Position numbers and translations under genes: made by a program | Assembly (NCBI GenBank): GCA_031761405.1 | Contig: JASEVX010000006.1 | Span: 30,570,493-30,634,492, forward strand | DNA: 64,000 bases | Reading direction: 5' to 3' | Origin: Serripes groenlandicus | Taxonomy: Eukaryota > Mollusca > Bivalvia > Cardiida > Cardiidae | Notes under the pieces: generated by a model | Databases searched by the model: none | Seen by the model: only the letters and a program-made list of their open reading frames with translations | Told to the model about the DNA's origin: nothing | In this document: piece after piece, positions 35,401 through 44,400 of the stretch | Position numbering within the stretch: position 1 is the first letter of the stretch | Layout: the number at the start of each line of letters is the position of its first letter

Positions 35401-38400
35401 TTACCAGGTTTTTTTCTAATAATTCGTAGGAAAATGAAGGCATGATTTATCAATATGGTTACCAATATAACTATCGGGTCTCCCTTCCTACACTGTTAAA
35501 TGTATTTTATGACGACAATATTCATCCTATGTCATAACTTTATAATATTTAAAGGAATTAAAGAAATTAAGAATAACTCATACAGTCTTTGATCCTTTCA
35601 CCAGCCAGTCAGTCGTAATGATTGCCCTGAGCCTCCCTTTCCCGTGGCGGCCGTTACACCATAGAGGTGGTATATATGAGCCGTCCCGCGAGAAAACCAA
35701 CATTATGGCCTCTGCGTAATGTATCGACCCGGATCAGGCTTATCATGCCGCGCAGGCTAAACCGGACAGACAATTTTCGCCTCCTGTGGATTTTCTGTTT
35801 CAGGAATCACTACTCTATCTATCCCCCCTTAGACGGAATGTGTCGGCCGGATCAGTCTGCGCGGACAGCGCAGGCTGATCTGGTCGATACATTACGCAGA
35901 TATATTGATATGAGCCGTCCCACGAGAAAACCAACATTATGGCCTCTGCGTAGACTGATCCGGGCCGACACATTCAGTCTCAGGGAGATAGAGGTATAGA
36001 GTAATGATGCATGAAACAGAAAATCCAAAGGAGGCGAAAAGTGGCTGGCAGGGTAAGAGTGCGCGGCATGCTTAGGCTGATCTGGGTCGATACTTTTAAG
36101 CAGAAACCACAATGTTGGTGTTATCGCTGGACGGCTCCTGTGGTTAGGTGAAATAGCCACTGATATAACTGTTCGGAGCTTATTTGTTTTTATTTTAATA
36201 AATCTATTTATAGAGTTGTGTACGTTGCCGGGAGGGAGGGTCATCTACCAGAAATGCTATCGTTTGTACATGTTAAACGTCTGACGCCCGTACCGTCAAT
36301 CGTATTTACGGTAAATATAAAACACTTTTTCCATTTTTATGGTAAATACAAAACACTTTCCTATTTAAGGGTTAATATTAAACACTTTTGCATTTTTACG
36401 GTAAATATAAAACACTTTTCCATTTTTACGGTAAATATTAAGCACTTTTCCATTTTTACGGTAAATATAAAACACTTTTCCTTTTTTACGGTAAATATTA
36501 AACACTTTCTACATTGTTATGGTAAATGTAAAACACTATTCCATATTTACGGTAAATGTTAAACTCTTTTCTATTTTTACTGTAAATATTAAACTCTTTT
36601 CCATTTTTACGGTAAATATAAAACACTTTTTCCATTTTTACGATAAATATAAAACACTTTTTCATTTTTACGTTGGATATTAAACACTTTTTTTAATTTT
36701 TATGGTAAATATTAAACACCTTTCTTCTTTTACAATAAATATAAAGCACTTTTCCATTTTTACGGTAAATATTAAACACTTTTTCATTTTTACAGTAAAT
36801 ATTAAACACTTTTTAAGGTAAATATTAAACGCTTTTCCATATTTACGGTAAATATTAAATGACCTTTGACCTTATTGCTCAAAGATAAAAAAGTCAACCT
36901 ATAAGTATGTTGTAATTTTAGGTAGTTGTACAAATGATCTTTATTTCTGGGAAGAGCCATAGTCCTTAATGCTATAATGGTCGCCTGGACAATTAATTGC
37001 TTCAATCTGACTTAAAAATGATGGCGTATCCCAATCGATACATGTACACAGTTTTCAGCAATTCTTCAGTCGCATCCAGGCGGCCAGGTCACATCCTGGT
37101 ATTTTTCACACCAGTCATTCTAAGCAACTGGCTGCTTTTCTACATATACTGCTAGCCCATTGGTGATAGAAAAACGACGATTGACATATGCATTTTTGTT
37201 ACATACCGAATGTCTAAAAGAATTTAGTCCGATCTTGGGTTCGAATTCACAACCCCTAGATTGACATCCTACGTTGCTGCCGAGGGTTCGATCGTGACTC
37301 ATTTCATTACATACCAAACAGAATTTAAAAATGGTAGCATTGGCTGCTCTCCATGGCGCTCAAGGTTGCGTGGTTAGCATTACGACTGACTGGCTGGTGT
37401 CAGAATAAATGAACCAGTAGTAATTGTAGCTTATCCAGGAAACTCCGTGACATAACTGAAAAATTGTTGTAAGCGGCGTTAAACACCAATCATTCAATCA
37501 ATACATGTACACGGGTCGTTTCTGTCAGTAAATTGTATAAATGTCAATGTGCCGTAAAAAATATGCATTTATTATTACGTTTTTCGTCAATGATTTCTAA
37601 CACATTAAATGACACTCCTTACCTATCTTCTCATTCCATTTACAGTGAGTGCCTATAAGATGCGAAGGAGAATGCCAAGTTGATTGATAGTGTAAATAAT
37701 AAATCGGTAATTTAAGTGGTAAACACATTTTATACAATCTTTGTAAACATTATTTTTAGAACTCAAATCTGAATATGATTGAATCAACATAACTGATTGG
37801 TTTGTATTAATTACAGTGCGTAATAGCCTCGGCAATGATTGGAATAAGTAACATCGAATCCTTGGTGGACTTCTTCAGCTTCACAGCCTGGCTTTTTTAT
37901 GGAACTGCTGTCTCATCATTACTTGTCATGCGATATACAAAACGGGACGTAAAAAGGGTCATTAAGGTATGTTATTATAATCAGTCATTCGTAGATCATT
38001 AGGCAATTAAGCATAATAATCACACAACTTTATCAGCAATTCAAAATTGTTTTACCCTTTCTAAACACATGTTACACATCTGTAGCAGACAAACATATGA
38101 AACACATCTGTAGCATACACACATATGAAACACATCTGCAGCACACAGACATATAAAACACATATGTAGCAGAAAAACATATAAAACACATATGTAGCAG
38201 ACAAACATATGAAACACATCTGTAACAGACAAACATATAAAACACATCTGTAGCAGACAAACATAAGAAAAACATATGTAGCACACTAACATATCAAACA
38301 CATCTGTAGCATACAAACATATGAAACACATCGGTAGCAGGCAAACATATGAAACACATCTGTAGCAGACAAACATATAAAACACATCTGTAGCAGACAA

Positions 38401-41400
38401 ACATATGAAACACATCTGTAGCAGACAAACATATAAAACACATCTGTAGCAGACAAACATATGAAAAACATCTGTAGCACACAAACATATCAAACACATC
38501 TGTAGCATACAAACATATGAAACACATCGGTAGCAGACAAACATATGAAACACATCTGTAGCAGACAAACATATGAAACAAATTTGTAGCAGACAAACAT
38601 ATGAAACACATCTGTAGCAGACAAACATATGAAACACATTTGTAGCAGACAAACATATGAAACACATTTGTAGCAGACAAATATGTGAAACACATCGATA
38701 TAGCAGACAAACATATGAAACACATTTGTAGCAGACAAACATATGAAAAACATCTGTAGCAGACACACATATCAAACACATCTGTAGCAGACAAACATAA
38801 AAAACACATCTGTAGCAGACAAACATATAAAACACATTTGTAGCAGACAAACATATGAAAAACATCTGTAGCAGACAAACATTTGAAACACATTTGTAGC
38901 AGACAAACATAAAAAACATCTGTAGCAAACAAACATATGAAACACATCTGTAGCAGACAAACATATGAAACACATCTGTAGCAGACAAACATATGAAACA
39001 CATTTGTAGCAGACAAACATATGAAACACATTTGTAGCAGACAAACATATAAAAACCATCTGTAGCAGACAAACATATGAAACACATCTGTAGCAGACAA
39101 ACATATGAAACACATTTGTAGCAGACAAACATATGAAACACATCTGTAGCAGACAAACATATGAAACACATCTGTAGCAGACAAACATATGAAACACATT
39201 TGTAGCAGACAAACATATGAAAAACATCTGTAGCACACAAACATATCAAACACATCTGTAGCAGACAAACATAAAAAACACATCTGTAGCAGACAAACAT
39301 ATAAAACACATTTTTAGCAGACAAACATATGAAAAACTTCTGTAGCAGACAAACATATCAAACACATCTGTAGCAGACAAACATATAACACATCTGTAGC
39401 AGACAAACATATGAAAAACATCTGTAGCAGACAAACATATCAAACACATCTGTAGCAGACAAACATATGAAACATCTCTGTAAATGAAAGTTAAATTATT
39501 GAAAAAAAGCAAAAAAAGAAAATGGTTATAGGAAGAGTAAGTTCTCACTTACCAACAATTATTTCAAAAGTCGTCTGTTTCAGAGGATTCAGATTGCGTC
39601 TTTTTGATGGATACATTTAAGATAAAGAGAGTATTTCGGATTCAGAAATCTTTATTTGATCTCAAAAACCTATGTGATGGGTATTCAAAAAAATATGCTG
39701 AGCCACAATATAGGGTTTAATTGAGTAAAAAGAAGGATCCAGCAAGTGCGCCGCGGAGCAAACGCCAACGCTCGTCTGTTTGTTCTTAGCCGAAAAAGGG
39801 GCATGAGTCCAAAAAGGGCATCACTGAAAAATAACTTGGTATAGACATGCGTATGGTTCCTAGGAACATTAGTACCAAGTTTCATTTGAAGATGTTGAAT
39901 CGTTTCTGATTTATGGGCAATGTTAAACTTTTGTTACAAAAAAAAAACAATTGACCAACGGTTTTCTAAAATCTTACTCAAAAGCTTCAATCAACATGGC
40001 TTAAAGCCAAACACTTTCGGAGGAGAAGATATTTCAAGTTTTCACTATAGCCATATAAGGCCAAATAGCCCTGCCCCCTGGCGGCCATGCTTTTCGACCA
40101 ATCAACATGGCTTGAAGGAATCTGATAGATGGTCTCCCAATGAACATTTCTACAAAAAGAATTGAACATTGGCCAAACACTTTCGGAGAAGAAGATTTTT
40201 CAAGTTTTTACTATCGCCATATAAGGCAAAAAAGCCCCGCCCGCTGGCGGCCATGTTTTTCGACCAATCAACTTGGATGGAAGGAATCTGATAGAGGGTC
40301 ACCCTAGGAATATTTCTACAAAATTATTTGAAAATCGGCCTGACACTTTTGGAGGAGAAGATTTTTTGAGTTTACACTATAGCCATATAAGGCAAAAAAG
40401 CCCCGCCCCCTGGCGGCCAATGAACACTTCTTTAAAATAATTTGAAAATCTGCCAACCAGTTTGGTAGAAGAAGAATTTTAAAGTTCTTTTGGTTTCGTT
40501 GCCATAGAAACCAGAATTATGCATGAATCACAAACATTTGAAGGAATTCTGGTGAGGTCAATGAGAGGATGCTTTCTGTGAAGTTTCATCCCAATTGACC
40601 CACTCGTTACTGAGGAGAAGATGTTGACGGACGACAGACGCATGACAAAAGAAGATCACAATAACTAACCTTCAGCACTTCGTGCTCAGGTGAGATAAAA
40701 AAGAAACATTTATCCAAATGAAAGAGTAATTGAAATCATGTAGAAAATATTGTGGAAAAAGGCAGTACTAATATTTATATGAGCACTTTAAAAGAAACAT
40801 GCTTCAGACTTCAGAGGCTTTTGAATTCATTTGCAATATAAAAGGATTAAATGCTCCAGAGAAAACCAATACCTCTGCCGTCCGCATTTTACTCTACAGT
40901 ATACACCTAAGCTGGCCGCAGTTTCCTTTAAAGGGTGTTTAAGCTTGCCAAATCAATTAAGGATGCGTGACCATTCACTGTTAATTACCATTGTGTATGA
41001 GTGTCATTCCAAACAAATTATAAATGTAACCCCTTTTCCCAATAAACCTATCATATACATGTACATATATGTATGTGTAACTATCCGGGATGTGTCGATA
41101 CCGTCATGGTACAATGTGATATATGCACACATTGGTTTCACAAATCTTGTGTTAATGCACATGTGGATATTTCGACAACAGATGCGGACTTCAATTGTAA
41201 CTTTTGTTAATTATTTGGCTATTATAATGATAAGATATGTGATTAAATTGGCAACATTTAAGTTTTTTACTTATAACAGCCTTCAAATACAAATTTGGTT
41301 TATACGACAGTAAAGAAAGGTTATGGGAATTAAGAAATTGTTTAAATACGCAAATTCTCCTTTTCCCACAATGTTTTCAATATATGTTGCTTTTTACTGT

Positions 41401-44400
41401 TTATCCAGCAAGAAAAAAACATTTAACTCATTTGTTATAGATTAGTATTATTGTGGTATATATATATATAATTACTAGAAACAAATTAAGATTAAAAGTG
41501 TTGTATATATATATATAGATATACACTTATTGTTTATTTGTTATTTAAATTGTTCTGCCCCTTCCAAGTACCCTACAGAATAGAATGTTGCATGGATAAT
41601 TTGCCTCGTAGTATGGCACATGGAAAACTGTTGAAAGTTACAAAGTAGAAAATAAAGAGGCCAAACAATAACTAGAACCCATGACCCTGCAATCGATTGT
41701 AAAGGAGAGGATATAATTGAAGCAAAACCTATGGCTAGTTACTAGCAACCTATTCTATTCTTGCAAAGTTTTCAAATTTCGTCCTCTGCAGATGCGTCAA
41801 AAGACATTTACTTGTCGGAAAATCAATCCATCAATTCTCGTTATTGATATCTATAGATATGATATAAAGAAAAAAGTCGTTAAAACACTTTACAAAGAGA
41901 TTCTATTTCAGAATGCTCTCAATTTTTAATCTATATCACTGATAAAAGCAATCAAACACATTATATGTTTACAAAGAAAACCCCGGATATGATCATATGT
42001 AACAAATTATACACATTTGCCCATCTTTAATTAAACAGTTTTACAACAAATCACAGCGTCCGCATTTTCCCTCTATATTGCATTTGTCCGCGTTCATGTT
42101 TTAAAATACAATGTTTCATTTTATTTCCAATTTCCTTTGTAACTGCAGAACGAAGTTATAACAATTATTTAAAATAGACATTCATTCTTGCATAGATCGT
42201 GGTATATTTGAAAGATAAGCGCATGTAATTGGAACTACATTCAGGGCGTATTAATAATCAAAACTTTTGACTTAAGAAACAGGGCTCGAAATGCCGTCTA
42301 TATATTGTTTGGCTACGCGCCAAACAAATACAAACATCATTTCAAGAAAAAGATATACCATATAATGAAAACTTTAACAAGCATATGAGGTGGCAATTCC
42401 CTGTAAGAAAACCTTTAAGGAAGAAATAACCTTTAGTACTCTATTTACGATTTTATATTGCTTCCAAATATTATCTCCCTTTTTGCGATTTAAGTTTTAC
42501 AGCGAACACCATGAGTGCCTTACTACGTATTCGTCATATATAACGATATTTACGTAAACTGGCCTTACTATGTATTCGTCGTATATAACGATATTTATGT
42601 AAACCGGCCTTACTATGTATTCGTCTTATATAACGATATTTATGTAAACTGGCCTTATTATGTATTCGTCGTATATAAAGATATTTATGTTAACTGGCCT
42701 CACTATGTATTCGTCCTATATAACGATATTTATGTAAACTGACCTTACTATGTATTCGTCGTATATAAAGATATTTATGTTAACTGGCCTCACTATGTAT
42801 TCGTCCTATATATAACGATATGTATGTAAACTGACCTTACTATGTGTTCGTCCTATATAACGATATTCATGTTAACTGGAATTGCTATGTATTCGTCCTA
42901 TATAACGATATTTATGTAAACTGACCTTACTATGTATTCGTCCTATATAACGATATTTATGTAAACTGACCTTACTATGTATTCGTCTTATATAACGATA
43001 TTTATGTAAACTGGCCTTACTATGTGTTCGTCCTATATAACGATACTTATGTAAACTGACCTAACTATGTATTCGTCCTATGTAACGATAGTTATGTAAA
43101 CTGGCCTTACTATGTGTTCGTCCTATATAACGATATGTATGTAAACTGGCCTTACTATGTATTCGTCATATATAACGATATTTATGTAAACTGACCTTAC
43201 TATGTATTCGTCCTATATAACGATATTTATGTAAACTGGCCTTTCTATGTATTCGTCATATATAACGATATTTATGTAAACTGGCCTTATTATGTGTTCG
43301 TCCTATGTAACGATATTTATGTAAACTGGCCTTAATATGTATTCGTCCTATATAACAATATTTATGTAAACTGGCATTACTATGTATTCGTCATATATAA
43401 CGATATTTATGTTAACTGACCTTACTATGTATTCGTCCTATATAACGATATTTATGTAAACTGACCGTACTATGTATTCGTCCTATATAACGATATTTAT
43501 GTAAACTGGCCTTACTATGTGTTCGTCATATATAACGATATTTATGTAAACTGGCCTTACTATGTATTCGTCCTATATGTAACGATATTTATGTAAACTG
43601 ACCTTACTATGTATTCGTCATATATAACGATATTCATGTTAACTGTCATTGCTATGTATTCGTCCTATGTAACGATATTTATGTTAACTGGCCTTACTAT
43701 GTATTCGTCATATCTAACGATATTTATGTAAACTTGCCTTACTATGTATTCGTCCTATATGTAACGATATTTATGTAAAGTGACCTTACTATGTATTCGT
43801 CCTATATAACGATATTCATGTTAACTGGCCTCACTATGTACTCGTCCTATATAATGATATTCATGTTAACTGTCATTGCTATGTATTCGTCCTATGTAAC
43901 GATATTTATGTAAACTGGCCTTACTATGTATTCGTCATATCTAACGATATTTATGTAAACTTGCCTTACTATGTATTCGTCCTATATGTAACGATATTTA
44001 TGTAAAGTGACCTTACTATGTATTCGTCCTATATAACGATATTCATGTTAACTGGCCTCACTATGTACTCGTCCTATATAACGATATTTATGTAAACTGA
44101 CCTTACTATGTATTCGTCTTATATAACGATATTTATGTAAACTGGCCTTACTATGTGTCCTATATAACGATATTTATGTAAACTGACCTTACTATGTATT
44201 CGTCCTATATAACGATATGTATGTAAACTGACCTTACTATGTATTCGTCCTATATACCTATATGTATGTAAACTGGCCTTACTATGTATTCGTCCTATAT
44301 AACGATATTTATGTAAACTGACCTTACTATGTGTTCGTCCTATATAACGATATTTATGTAAACTGACCTTACTATGTGTTCGTCCTATATAACGATATTT

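Noticed and set aside
38041..39324. 427-codon minus-strand ORF
   Set aside because: It is a translation of the 28-bp satellite; the unit lacks stops in all three frames and neighbouring frames are equally open.
40831..41313. 160-codon plus-strand ORF
   Set aside because: No recognisable domain; the only meaningful signal in the region is the PHD finger in another frame.
42515..42742. 75-codon ORF with [14 protein letters not shown] repeats
   Set aside because: Short stretch of the 45-bp satellite; indels break the frame across the rest of the array.
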